From contig NC_064761.1 of assembly GCF_011397635.1 (NCBI RefSeq), positions 43,674,143 through 43,738,142 of the forward strand: DNA of 64,000 bases. Direction: 5' to 3'. Made by a program: the position numbers and the translations under genes. This DNA is from Epinephelus fuscoguttatus. Taxonomy: Eukaryota; Chordata; Actinopteri; Perciformes; Serranidae. A model generated the notes under the pieces. That model was given only the letters and a program-made list of their open reading frames with translations. It was not told where the DNA came from and made no database searches. Below are positions 47,551 to 58,729 of the stretch, one piece after another (the first letter of the stretch is position 1; every line of letters starts with the position of its first letter).

Positions 47551-48915
47551 AGAGAAGGTGCCCGGTGTATTATAGAGGGGTCCTCCGGCAGACTAGGCCT
47601 AGGTCAGCCTAACTAGGGGCTGGTACAGGACAAGCCTGAGCCAGCCCTAACTATAAGCTTTATCAAAGAGGAAAGTCTTAAGTCTAGTCTTAAATGTGGA
47701 GACGGTGTCTGCCTCCCGGACCGTAACAGGAAGATGATTCCACAGGAGAGGAGCCTGATAGCTGAAGGCTCTGGCTCCTGATCTACTTTTGGAGACTTTA
47801 GGGACCACGAGTAACCCTGCGTTCTCAGAGCGCAGTGTTCTGGTGGGATAATATGGCACTATGAGCTCTCTAAGATATGACGGAGCTTGACCATTTAGAG
47901 CTTTATAAGTTAACAGTAGGATTTTAAATTCAATTCTGGATTTTACAGGGAGCCAGTGCAGAGAAGCTAAAACAGGAGAAATATGATCTCGTTTCTTAGT
48001 TCCTGTTAGTACACGTGCTGCTGCATTCTGAATTAGCTGGAGAGTTTTTAAGGACTTACTAGAGCTACCTGATAATAGAGAGTTACAGTAATCCAGCCTT
48101 GAGGTAACAAAAGCGTGGACCAATTTTTATGCATCTTCTCGGGTCAGGATAGGCCTAATTTTCACAATATTACGCAGATGAAAAAATGCAGTCCGTGAGG
48201 TTTGTTTTAAATGAGAATTAAAAGACAAATCTTGATCAAATGTTACTCCGAGGTTTCTTACGGTAGTGCTAGAGGCCAGAGCAATGCCATCTAGAGAAAC
48301 TATGTCATCAGATAAAGAGTCTCTGAGTTGTTTGGGGCCAAGAAAAATAACTTCAGTTTTGTCTGAATTTAACATCAGGAAATTGGTGCTCATCCAAGTT
48401 TTTATGTCTTTAAGGCAGTTATGGAGTTTAGTTAATTGATTACTTTCTTCTGGCTTCATTGATAAATACAACTGAGTATCATCCGCATAACAATGGAAAT
48501 TTATAGAGTGATTTCTAATGATGTTACCTAAAGGAAGCATATATAGAGTAAACAGGATTGGTCCGAGCACAGAACCTTGCGGAACTCCAAAACAAACTTT
48601 AGTACGTAAGGATGGTTCATTGCGAACATCAACAAATTGAAAACGATCATATAAATAAGATTTAAACCAGCTTAGTGCTGAACCTTTTAAGCCAATTAAG
48701 TGATCCAGTCTCTGCAGTAGAATTTGATGGTCAATTGTGTCAAACGCTGCACTAAGATCTAATAAAACAAGTACAGAGACAAGTCCTTTGTCTGAAGCAA
48801 TCAGAAGGTCATTTGTAATTTTAACTAGTGCTGTCTCAGTGCTATGATGCACTCTAAATCCTGACTGAAATTCCTCAAATAAATTATTATTATGGAGATG
48901 ATGGCACACAGAGCT
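47238..48915 (-). mobile_element. L2-type LINE, 5'-truncated
   Basis: On the minus strand it encodes a reverse transcriptase: [58 protein letters not shown] and the catalytic CYADDTQLY. The C-terminal part follows ([32 protein letters not shown]). A TAA near 48127 interrupts the frame. The 3'UTR contains a (GA)n run at about 47513-47547 and ends ctttataaataaaactgaat, the usual L2 tail. The endonuclease is missing. Confidence 0.9.
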
Positions 48916-49048
48916 CGATGGGTAGCTAGCTGAGCAAGTTGGTTATCAAAATCATTCCTATAATGAATCGCTTTTCTCACCTAACGTTATTTTACTGAGA
49001 TTGGGTTATTAACTGCACTAGCCAGCTAGTGTTAACTTTACATCTATA

Positions 49049-50478
49049 CTGAACAAAAATATAAACGCAGCACTTTTGTTTTTGCTCACATTTTTCATGA
49101 GCTGAACTCAAAGATCTAAAACATTTTCTATATACACTAAAGACCATTTCTCACAAATATTGTTCACAAATCTGTCTAAATCTGTGTTAGTGAGCACTTC
49201 TCCTTTGCCGAGATAATCCATCCCACCTCACAGGTGTGGCATATCAAGATGCTGATTAGACAGCATGAATATTGCACAGGTGTGCCTTAGGCTGGCCATA
49301 ATAAAAGGCCACTCTGAAATGTGCAGTTTTGCTTTATTGGGGGGCTCTGGGGGGGTCAGAAAACCAGTCAGTACCTGGTGTGACCACCATTTGCCTCACG
49401 CAGTGCAACACATCTCCTTCGCATAGAGTTGATCAGGTTGTTGATTGTGGCCTGTGGAATGTTGGTCCACTCCTCTTCAATGGCTGCGCGAAGTTGCTGG
49501 ATATTGGCAGGAACTGGAACACGCTGTCACATACGCCGATCCAGAGCATCCCAAACATGCTCAATGGGTGACATGTCCGGTGAGTATGCTGGCCATGCAA
49601 GAACTGGGATATTTTCAGCTTCCAGGAATTGTGTACAGATCCTTGCAACATGGGGCCGTGCATTATCATGCTGCAACATGAGGTGATGGTCGTGGATGAA
49701 TGGCACAACAATGGGCCTCAGGATCTCGTCACGGTATCTCTGTGCATTCAAAATGCCATCAATAAAATGCACCTGTGTTCGTTGTCCATAACATACGCCT
49801 GCCCATACCATAACCCCACCGCCACCATGGGCTACTCGATCCACAGCGTTGACATCAGCAAACCGCCCCCCCACACGACGCCACACACGCTGTCTGCCAT
49901 CTGCCCTGAACAGTGAAAACCGGGATTCATCCGTGAAGAGAACACCTCTCCAACGTGCCAGACGCCACCGAATGTGAGCATTTGCCCACTCAAGTCGGTT
50001 ACGACGACAAAATGCAGTCAGGTCGAGACCCCGATGAGGATGACGAGCATGCAGATGAGCTTCCCTGAGACGGTTTCTGACAGTTTGTGCAGAAATTCTT
50101 TGGTTATGCAAACCGATGGGTGGCTGGTCTCAGACGATCTTGGAGGTGAACATGCTGGATGTGGAGGTCCTGGGCTGGTGTGGTTACACGTGGTCTGTGG
50201 TTGTGAGGCCGGTTGGATGTACTGCCAAATTGTCTGAAATGCCTTTGGAGACAGCTTATGGTAGAGAAATGAACATTCAATTCACGGGCAACAGCTCTGG
50301 TGGACATTCCTGCAGTCAGCATGCCAATTGCACGCTCCCTCTAAACTTGCGACATCTGTGGCATTGTGCGGTGTGATAAAACTGAACATTTCAGAGTGGC
50401 CTTTTATTGTGGCCAGCCTTAGGCACACCTGTGCAATAATCATGCTGTCTAATCAGCATCTTGATATGCCACACCTGT
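49049..50478 (-). mobile_element. Tc1-like element, one end truncated
   Basis: The left end starts tactgaacaaaaatataaac. The inner inverted repeats (caggtgtggcatatcaagat, about 49231 and, inverted, about 50475) are present on both sides, but the outer right repeat is lost at 50478, where the fold-back arm resumes. It differs from the Tc1-like element at 18792. Confidence 0.85.
49368..50364 (-). pseudogene. Second Tc1-like transposase, broken
   Basis: On the minus strand it starts MPQMSQV, then TAG, then RERAIGMLTAGMSTRAVARE of the DNA-binding helix-turn-helix. The catalytic motifs are LFTDESRFSLF, LQHDNARPHVARI and SPDMSPIEHVWDALDRR, a DD34E set. A frame change near 50104-50111 and a TGA directly after DRRM interrupt it. 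The residual end LREANGGHTRY and stop match the family end. Confidence 0.88.
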
Positions 50479-51265
50479 CTTCCAACATTCCATGCATAAC
50501 CTTAACCTTAATGTTTGCATATCCGCTCCCAAACAACGCAACACATCTATGCCGGTGAATCGACCATGATGGATGAATGATTCAGTTGAATTCGTCTCCC
50601 AAGACGATCCTCACCCAGCTGTCAATTTGACTGAGACTGGCCAATAGGAACGTGAGAGAAAAGATAAATGTTTTGAGAGAAAATGTTTTCACACTGATAG
50701 CAAAAAAAAAAAAGATATTTGAGAGTAAAGAAAAGTTTTTTGAGAGAAAGTTTTTTTTTCTCGGAAATCATTTTTTAAATCTCAAAACTTTTTTTTAGTC
50801 TCAAATATTATTATTTTTTGCTATCAGTGTGAAAACCTTTTCTCTCAAATTTTTTTTCTCTCAAACATTTTTTTTCTTCTTTCATATCATTTATTTTCTC
50901 GCATGTAATAAAGACACCAATCTAACTCCATACAGCTCCACCCTCTCCTCCAAATATGGTCACTTCTGGCTCCAAGAACCAAGATGGCCACGGCTGAAAT
51001 GTCCAAAACCCAAAGGTGACATCACAGTAGCTCCATCCATTATTATAGACAGTCTATGGTCTTTCCCCAAGCAAGAGAAAGGAAGTGAGGAAGAAAGGAA
51101 GAAAGGAAAGGGAAAGAAAGCAAACTGACTTCATAAGAAAAGTATTCAAAAGGTGTGTGAGAGAGAGATGGATCAAGAGGGGAAAGGTGCGGGGCCCACA
51201 CAGACTGCTGATGCAAAGGATCCAATATGTGGTGCTACATCCCTGAACAGAGGAGGTCAAGGATA

Positions 51266-53270
51266 ACATTTAAAAAATACTTTCACCTGCTTTTATTTTG
51301 TTCTTGACCTTTAACCTTGAGTTTCTTTTTACATTCATCAATCATCACTCACAACACAAAAGTGTCATTTAAGGAAAGTGTGTGAAGGAGCAAAACGTGA
51401 TTCAACAAACTGGAAGTTATGAAATATTCGTAATGGGAGTGATGAAATGTGTGAGAAGTGAAAAATAGAGGGGTTCAAGTGGATGTAAAATGAAAAAAAG
51501 AGCTGATTATCAAGTGACTTGATTCATTTTTCTACCACTCATCACCCTGTTCTACTTCGAAAGGGAAATGCCACAACTTCTGGTTTGAGGTTGCTCTGAT
51601 TGATGGAACTTTGTGCAACTGCTGAAATGACACTTCCCCCAAAATCCCCAGTAACACATTTCAAATATCCCAGTGGTGGTTTAATGTTTTGGATTTCTCG
51701 TGTCTCTGCAAAGTGCTGTCTGCTGGGGACATTTTCCTCTTATTAATACTGTCATGTATACACATTATAAATGTTTACAATTAAAGTTAGAACTTTAAAG
51801 TAAGAGCTCAAATTCAGTAATAAATCATGCGTCTGCTGGCGACATCTAGTGGCCATTTTTGCTCAAAACTACTAAATGATTCAACAACAAATTAAACTTG
51901 AGGGAATTCTGAGGGCACAAATTATTATCTGCATCAAAATGAGCATAAACAAAAAATGATACTAAATACTATAGATAGGAAATGAAGCTGAGAAATAAAT
52001 GAGTGGCATCCAGGACTGTGGTGCCGCTGTTTCAGTGAGGAAAGTTACAGGAGGAAAAGTGCCTCAGTTATAATCTCAAATCAGTGTCACGTTTTCTCCA
52101 TCAGGTTTGTCTGATCCCCTGGAACGAGGACGAGAAGAAAAGACTTTTTTCAAACGTGTGTATTTATATGTCAACCTTCAGTTTGTTCACACACCCCATC
52201 AGTAAAGTCTGTTCAGTGATTTGGGACTTCATTTATCCACACAGTCACTTTATTTATTCAATACCAGTTCTCAATATCTTCCCGAGACCCAGTGTCCTCA
52301 CATGAGGACGTCACATTTTGGCTTTGCTTGACCTTATTTTTCATTCTCCTTAACTCAGACCTGCTGTCCTTATACGTGGACACTGTTTGTGCCATCTAGT
52401 GGCAGTAAGAGCACAATACACTGATCCATGTAAAAACAAGATGGCAGCCATCTCTGCCAAGTCAGTCTGCAGCTGATCCCGACACAAAGGTCAACAAGGT
52501 CTAAAACCTGATCACATGTTATGGTTGAAACTTGTTTATTTATGATTAATAATGTTTGTAGTTTGATATGGCAACAAATTTGACAGCAGTAACAAGATGC
52601 TGTTAATTAGGAAGTACTCGTTTGAGGACACTGAGACTTATTATAGTTGACAGTGTTTAGTTTTTTATACTTATCAGGTGCAACTGATCCCAAAAAGCCA
52701 GGAGAAGTTGAAAATGCACAGCAAACAAAAGCTTGGGTCTCAGGAGGATATAACAGAAGAGCCCCATGCCAACTTTAATTCCTCCCAAAATGATCTTGCT
52801 GATAGTGCTGCAGGCTCACTGCATGAGACACTCAACTCTCTGAAGAAGACAGACAACAAAAAGGAAGTTAGCTCCATGGCATAAGCCGGGAATTAAAGCA
52901 AGTTCCTTTCTTGTGGTGCCATCTTCCAGTTTCATTCTGTCTCCACATTTAAAGAAACGTTTCATCAATGGAAATGTGGTCTTTTCATAACACTGGGCTG
53001 TCAGTGCAGACGAAAGATGCTGATCGTCACCTTGGAATTATACGCTTCTATCTGACCTTTCTGTCAAAATGTGGACTTTTTAGTTTGAAAACAAAAAGGT
53101 TCATATCATTGATGTTATTTGGAGTGCTAAACTTTGAAGCTCAATGTCTCAAAACCGCTCAGACCACAGATAGAACCTTGTAATTCTTTGTTTGTTGGGT
53201 TTTGTTTTCAGACATTTTTAATGTTTCTTTAACAACATACAAACTGCTATACAGCTTTGCAAAAGAAAAA
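51266..53270. other. Spacer between the TRIM copies
   Basis: It is mostly unassigned single-copy-looking DNA. Words such as gcgacatctagtggccattt (about 51839) and cctcacatgaggacgtcaca (about 52292) are common fish repeat remnants. One possible terminal exon is listed separately at 52678. Confidence 0.4.
52678..52884 (+). other. Possible orphan terminal exon
   Basis: After a T-rich tract and AG (52676), an open frame of 68 codons reads QLIPKSQEKLKMHSKQKLGS, later SLHETLNSLKKTDNKKEVSS, and a TAA. It is polar and acidic/serine-rich, like a protein tail. No matching upstream exon is recognised and no family is known to me. Chance is a serious alternative. Confidence 0.2.
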
Positions 53271-53273
53271 CAG

Positions 53274-53277
<4 letters not shown>

Positions 53278-53334
<57 letters not shown>
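53278..53334. repeat. (CA)n microsatellite
   Basis: About 28 uninterrupted CA units, followed by a shorter impure CA stretch to about 53370. The histidine-threonine frame read from it is an artefact. Confidence 0.97.
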
Positions 53335-53339
<5 letters not shown>

Positions 53340-53805
53340 TGTACAGGCACAGGTACACACACACACACAGACAGATACCTACAAACATACAGAAACTTTA
53401 AAGGGACAGACAGTTGCACGGGATAAAGGTCCAATCAGGGTCTAACCTATTACGATCAGCTACTCTACTTCACGTGCAGTTATCAATAGCGTGGGGGTTT
53501 GGAGTCTAGCTTTTATATATTCCATAAATTGACTCCAAATTCTCATAAATTGATCAGACGAGCAAAGTGAATCTTATTTTCTCAAGTTTGAGATGTTGTA
53601 TCTCAAACTACAAATTTTGTTATTTCAAGTTTAGATACTGAAAGATTCTTGTTTTCCTCTCCTGCTGTGCCAAAAATAGCTGTCAAGGGATCTGGGTGAA
53701 TGTTGATTGTAAATATATCTTACAGTGCTTTGAAGATTGGACTTCAATAAGTGGACACATGAGGACACAGCGAGAATGAGAGTGTGCTAAGGATGCAGGA
53801 GAAAG

Positions 53806-54255
53806 TCACCGGTCACATGTGGAATTAACATCTGGGAACATTTGAGAGAGTTGGACTTTTGAGAAATGAAGGCGATGCAGCACCTTAAATTGAATGAGGC
53901 CATGCCGACCCCCTGGAGGGCTCTTCCCCCACTGCTCAACTGTCACAGCCACCCCCAAAATTTGATCTCCCAAATAGACCTCAGATATGTGAGTGATGGG
54001 TCTTAGAAATGTGGAAATAAATGAAAGATAACGCACCGCTTTTGGAGGCCTCAGAAGAAAATGATCTCCAGACAAGTTGAGAAGAGACGCTGCATTAGTT
54101 TGAATACAGAACCTTATAATTCTAAGGTGGTGAAATACTTTTGAAATTGGTGCTACATGAGCAGAGGAAACAGAAAATAGGACTGTGGGATTCACTTTTC
54201 TCCACGAGGTAGAAAACTTGTAACGACCTGAATGTACAGCGTCGCACCGGACCAA
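53806..54255 (-). mobile_element. L1-group LINE fragment
   Basis: The minus-strand peptide has LSFISTFLRPITHISEVYLG, GRHGLIQFKVLHRLHFSKVQ and FPDVNSTCDR. This is the region after the reverse transcriptase in fish L1/Tx1-type elements, where the last words are normally followed by a cysteine; here a TGA follows. It is a short, inactive fragment. Confidence 0.65.
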
Positions 54256-54359
54256 TCAGTGCTCCTGCTGACAGGTGACGTATTGCCAACTCATCTGTTT
54301 GACACAATGGTGTCAATGTTCCTGAAAACATGTGACTTTATAGGAGAACATATGGATTA

Positions 54360-55270
54360 AATGGAGTCCTTATGGTCTTTGAGGACATTTGTCACAATCA
54401 TGAATTGAGACAACACAGAGAGGACGACTCAAACTGTGAAGACAACAGTCAGGAACAGGCTGACAGGTTGGAAACAGGGTGGCAGTCCCAACAGTCAAAG
54501 AAATCCAAGAAGAGAAGAAGAGAGCAGGAAGAGGAAACAGGTGCAGACACAGGAGCAGGTCTGAAGACAGCAGCTTCAGGCAGAAAGCAACACTGACAAT
54601 CTGTCAGGGAATGAGTGGAAACGTGGAGCTTCTATACTGCAGGGCTGATGAGGGAAAGTGGAAACAGGTGAGCAGGTGAATGAGAGAGTCAGGGGACTGG
54701 GACAGGAGGGAAAGTGTGAGGACATCTGGTGGATGGATGGAGGTGATGCAGGGGGCTGGAGGGAGGGACAGAGAGGCAGAATGGGAGAAGCAGGACTGAG
54801 GAGGACTTTGTGACACAGTTCTCCAACCACAACAGTCTTTGGTCTGTATTCTACAAGCTCAGGAACAAATCATGTTTGTGCTGGCCACATCTGATCAAAA
54901 CAAAGATTTAAACAACAAATTTCACTTGAATGACTTGTGACGACACAAATTATGATCTGCATCCAAATTTATTTGATGCTCACGGACACAAAAACAGAAA
55001 GCAAACACTATTAAATGACTCTTGTTCAGTGATTTCATGTTCAGATTCACTTCATCCGCACAAGAATCTCAGCTGTGTACAAGACAATAATGAATGATGT
55101 CCTTATTGATTATGATCAGGATCATTACACTTCTATTAAACCTCATAACAACAACAACATTTGGTCTGCCAAACAATTAAATGTGATTATAGATTTCTTT
55201 ACAGATGAACACAAAGAGAACAAAGTGTGGAGGATAAAGGAAATGACACAGACAGGAAGGAGCGCCACCT
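54360..55270. other. Spacer before TRIM copy 2, unassigned
   Basis: An open frame at 54372-54596 encodes a charged, glutamine/lysine-rich peptide (QSKKSKKRRREQEEETGADT) of low complexity. It has no recognised domain. Nothing else is supported. Confidence 0.35.
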
Positions 55271-55423
55271 ACACACACTCAAACATTTACACAACAACTC
55301 AGGAGAAGATGTCAAAGTCCCGCCCACAATGTTTGACTGACAGCTGATCTCAGTGCAGTGAAGAAACACCACAACAATCAGCTGTCAGCAACAAACATGG
55401 AGACTAAAGACAGAGTTTAACCC

Positions 55424-57133
55424 TTAAATGACTTCAGACTGTTTCAGTTCACACAACTCTGCAGTGGCTACATGAAAAAAAAGGAATAATTGAGAAAAAT
55501 AAAGACGTAGTCCAGCGTAGAGAGGCTGAGTGAATGTGGTCTGGACTCTGTGGAGGAGAGTCATGGTTTCAGAGACGCTGTAGAAGGACAGAATACCTGC
55601 TCTGTGATCCAGGTACACTCCTACTCTGGAGGACCGAGGACCTGAGACGGGAGTTTGGACTTTGTTGTGATAAAAGTTATAACTGTTATTGTCACAATGT
55701 AACGACCAAGATTTGTCATTTCGTCCAAATCTACATTCACCCCTCCCTGCTCTGCTGATATTCTTGTATACGACTGCTACATCAACTCCTCCTAATCCTC
55801 TCCACTCCACCTCCCAGTAACAACGTCCAGTCAGACTCTCTCTACTCAGGACCTGATAATAGTCAGTGAATCTGTCTGGGTGTTTAGAATAAGACTGGTG
55901 TTCACTCATTAATGTCACTTTCCTGTTCCCCTCAGATAATAACAGCAGTGTGTGTGCTGTGTTTGGATCCAGTGTGATGTGACGTGAATATCTGAAGAAC
56001 TCAGCTCTGGTCTTGGGCTCTGGTTGTGGCAGTAAAACATCCACTTCAGCCACTGTCAGTGAGACGTTTGTCCATGTGTCCCTCAGAGCGTCCTGTAGTT
56101 TATCTCTGACTCCTGACACAGCCGCTGTCACGTCCTCAAAGTAGCGGCGAGGACGGATGTTGATGCTGGATGAGTGTGTGGCTTCACTGAGTGCTGACAG
56201 TGAGGGGTAGTTGTGTAGAAACTGGGTGTGATCCTGTGTGTGTGAGAGCTGCTCCAGCTCAGCGTCTTTCCTCTTCAGCTCAGTGATCTCCTGCTCCAGC
56301 TTCTCCTGAAGCTCTTTGACTCGACTCACTTCAGTTTCCTGCTGCCATCTGAGCTGCTGCTTCACATCAGAGCGTCTTTTCTCCATGAGACGGATCAGCT
56401 CAGTGAAGATCTTCTCACTGTGCTCCACTGCTTTATCAGCAGAGCGACTGATAGCCTCCACCTCCTGTTGGAGCAGCTTCACATCTTTCTCTGTGTCCTG
56501 GATTCTCTGCTGGATGTTTTGTCGACTCACCTCCAGCTCTCTCTGCCTCTCAGTCCTTTCTGCTGCAGCTGACACTGTGTCGTGGCCTTTATGTTCATCC
56601 ACAGAGCAGAGATAACAGATACACTGCTGATCAGTGCGGCAGAACATCTTCATCACCTCATCATGACGAGAGCAGATGTTCTCCTGCAGCTTCTTGGAGG
56701 GCTCCACCAGCTTGTGTTTCTGTAATGGAGCCGAGTCACGATGAGGCTGGAGGTGTTTCTCACAGTAAGAGGCCACACACTGCAGACAGGACTTGAAGGC
56801 TTTCAGTTTCCTCCCAGTGCAGACATCACAGGCCACATCTTCAGCTCCAGCATAGCAGTGATCAGCAGGAGCAGCTTGGAGTCCAGTCTTCTTCAGTTTC
56901 TCCACTAAATCTGCTAACATGGTGCTTTTCATCAGGACAGGCCTCGGTGTGAAGCTCTGCCTACACTGAGGGCAGCTGTAGATTCTCTTCTCATCCTCTC
57001 CATCCCAGAAGCTTTGAATACAGTTGATGCAGTAGCTGTGTCCACAGGGAAGAGTCCCCGGATCCTTCAGTAGATCCAGACAGATGGAACAAGACAAGGT
57101 TTCTCGGTCCAGCTCAACTCCTCGCTGCGCCAT
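55424..57133 (-). CDS. TRIM E3 ubiquitin ligase (RING, B-box, coiled coil, PRY-SPRY), copy 2
   Basis: An intact single-exon TRIM protein of 569 residues from [11 protein letters not shown]; an in-frame ATG 33 bases upstream (57166) would give 580. The RING is complete (Cys15, Cys18, Cys30, His32, Cys35, Cys38, Cys54, Cys57). B-box 1 spans about 102-131 and B-box 2 about 154-184. The coiled coil covers about 190-300, and PRY-SPRY about 375-555 with HITLDPNTAH, RCYWEVEW and RVGVYLDHRAGILSFYS. RING TRIMs attach ubiquitin; the SPRY recognises the target; many fish members are interferon-induced. MAQRG is preferred because fish relatives start there. The tail is odd: a roughly 20-bp insertion replaces the usual WLYLPGD by RLYFSQLFLFFHVA, and the normal TAG is read as CAG, adding five residues. 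The closest group is finTRIM/TRIM25-like; the exact orthologue is unresolved. Confidence 0.92.
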   Translation of the reverse strand: MAQRGVELDRETLSCSICLDLLKDPGTLPCGHSYCINCIQSFWDGEDEKRIYSCPQCRQSFTPRPVLMKSTMLADLVEKLKKTGLQAAPADHCYAGAEDVACDVCTGRKLKAFKSCLQCVASYCEKHLQPHRDSAPLQKHKLVEPSKKLQENICSRHDEVMKMFCRTDQQCICYLCSVDEHKGHDTVSAAAERTERQRELEVSRQNIQQRIQDTEKDVKLLQQEVEAISRSADKAVEHSEKIFTELIRLMEKRRSDVKQQLRWQQETEVSRVKELQEKLEQEITELKRKDAELEQLSHTQDHTQFLHNYPSLSALSEATHSSSINIRPRRYFEDVTAAVSGVRDKLQDALRDTWTNVSLTVAEVDVLLPQPEPKTRAEFFRYSRHITLDPNTAHTLLLLSEGNRKVTLMSEHQSYSKHPDRFTDYYQVLSRESLTGRCYWEVEWRGLGGVDVAVVYKNISRAGRGECRFGRNDKSWSLHCDNNSYNFYHNKVQTPVSGPRSSRVGVYLDHRAGILSFYSVSETMTLLHRVQTTFTQPLYAGLRLYFSQLFLFFHVATAELCELKQSEVI

Positions 57134-57172
57134 TTCACCTCGTGGCAGTGACTGTGTGAGTTTCACTCTCTG

Positions 57173-57185
57173 AGAAGTGAAAGTA
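57173..57185 (-). promoter_or_regulatory. Possible IRF-binding element upstream of TRIM
   Basis: The plus strand reads agaagtgaaaagt, containing the AANNGAAA core bound by interferon regulatory factors, about 40 bp upstream of the preferred TRIM start. The same word stands at 45233-45245 before copy 1. One short match could be chance, and the position may be in the leader. Confidence 0.25.
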
Positions 57186-58729
57186 GTTTGAGCTCTGATC
57201 TAAACATCATGTGTTCCTGCAGTGAATGGAGCCTGTCAGCTCTCTCACGTCACCACCGTGTTGGTTCCACACTGTAGATCTGAAGGGGAGGGAACAAGGA
57301 AATGTGTGGACAGAGTGGAGCTGGCTGTGTGTGTGAGAGCAGGAAGAGGAGGGAGGGCTCATCAAGCGCTGAGTCATTCCAGGAAGAGGAGCAGTTTGAC
57401 AGAGATACTGTGTGTTTAACACTTGTTTACAACAGAGCTCATTTCTCATTTAAAAACACTGATCACTTCATCTTTTAGTTTGTGACATGTTTGTACAGGT
57501 AAATATAAAAAGGTTTCTTTTTCATCTTCACCATCAGCTGTTAAACTGAAAACAGGAAACAATACAGGTTCCGGTCAGGGATTTCAAAATAAAAAGGAGG
57601 ACGATGAGCAACAACATTTAAATATGTACAATTGGAAAAACATCTACAGGCTAATTGCAACATTTATCATTATTTTTATAATGGATATTTTCATTCATGT
57701 ATATGTTTAGACGTAATGATATAGTTGTTTTTTGTTTTTTAATTTGCCCCAAGTAATAATGTTTAGTAAACATGTTTACAGCCTGCTACAAAAACAGTTT
57801 TGGTCTCTATAGCTAATTTCTACACTTGTGACAACTGTACACGGGGTGAATTTGAACGTAACATTTTTTAAGGCCCAAAGTTACACATATTTAACCCTCT
57901 GAACCCTGAGCTCAGTGGTGAGGAAACATGAAAAAAAGACAATGAGAAACTTGGTGAGAAGATTTTTCAATGACAAAAAAAAGTAAAAAATATTTAGTTT
58001 TTTTTTTTAAAGCTCCAGAAAATCTACAGTTATAATTATTGTTATGATTATTACATTTTAAAATGATGTTACAGAATTATTATACTTTTTAAGCGCTCTT
58101 TCCAGGTTGTTGTATTTTTCATATTTTCTTGTTTTTAACGTTCAATAAATTTTTGGGTCATTTCTTCTTTAGTCGCCTTTTTCACGCGTTGTTAAAAGAA
58201 ATAAAGCCAGTTTGCTCAGGTTTCAGAGGGTTATGGGCGGGGCCGCTTTGAGTGACAGATTGTCTGCAAGGCATCGCTACAGTCCACAGCTCCACCCTCT
58301 CCTCCAAATATGGTCACTTCTGGCTCCAAAAACCAAGATGGCCACGGCTGAAATGCCCAACTTGAGTCCACAAAACCCAAAGGTGACATCACAGTAGCTC
58401 CATCCATTATTATAGACAGTCTATGGTCTTTCCCCAAGCAAGAGAAAGGAAGTGAGGAAGAAAGGAAGAAAGGAAAGGGAAAGAAAGCAAACTGACTTCA
58501 TAAGAAAAGTATTCAAAAGGTGTGTGAGAGAGAGATGGATCAAGAGGGGAAAGGTGCGGGGCCCACACAGACTGCTGATGCAAAGGATCCAATATGTGGT
58601 GCTACATCCCTGAACAGAGGAGGTCAAGGATAATGCATGCGTTTCTCAGTCCTCCATCTGTATGACTCTTAAAAACTGATTTTTTAACAATTTCTACAAT
58701 CCTCTTACGGCTCTTGTTTTAGACATTAC

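Larger units (their letters stand above)
46642..50932. mobile_element. 4.3-kb fold-back element with nested LINE and Tc1-like element
   Basis: The ends are tatggagttagatttgtgtc and the complement of tatggagttagattggtgtc, with CAGCTC at 46636-46641 and 50933-50938. The arms (about 46642-47200 and 50485-50932) are complementary and rich in gagagaaa words. They include aattgacagctggatgagga on the left, inverted at about 50610. The duplicate segment at 58287-58292 has a single CAGCTC and no insertion, which proves the borders. The interior is occupied by an L2 LINE and a truncated Tc1-like element; without them it would be about 1.2 kb. It shares TATGGRG ends and a 6-bp duplication with the element at 11561. 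Confidence 0.93.
43374..51265. repeat. TRIM segmental duplication, copy 1
   Basis: It begins at actcaaacatttacacaac and ends at gaggtcaaggataa, the same limits as copy 2 (55279-58634), in direct orientation. The two are nearly identical by eye across the gene and flanks. Copy 1 differs by a 4.3-kb element (46642-50932), by about 360 bp (45536-45895) missing in copy 2 between two ttttag words, and by lacking a roughly 70-bp piece present in copy 2 near 57670-57750. Confidence 0.9.
55279..58634. repeat. TRIM segmental duplication, copy 2
   Basis: Direct copy of 43374-51265 without the fold-back insertion. It starts at actcaaacatttacacaac and ends at gaggtcaaggataa, after which the sequences diverge. 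It includes the gene, about 1.1 kb of upstream flank, and a fish repeat at 58290-58430 (gttcacttctggctcc-like, with agacagtctatgg). Confidence 0.9.

Noticed and set aside
49329-50376. Plus-strand frames over the second Tc1-like element
   Set aside because: Shadows of the minus-strand transposase, which has the catalytic motifs.
53257-53445. Histidine-threonine repeat protein
   Set aside because: Pure translation of a CA microsatellite.
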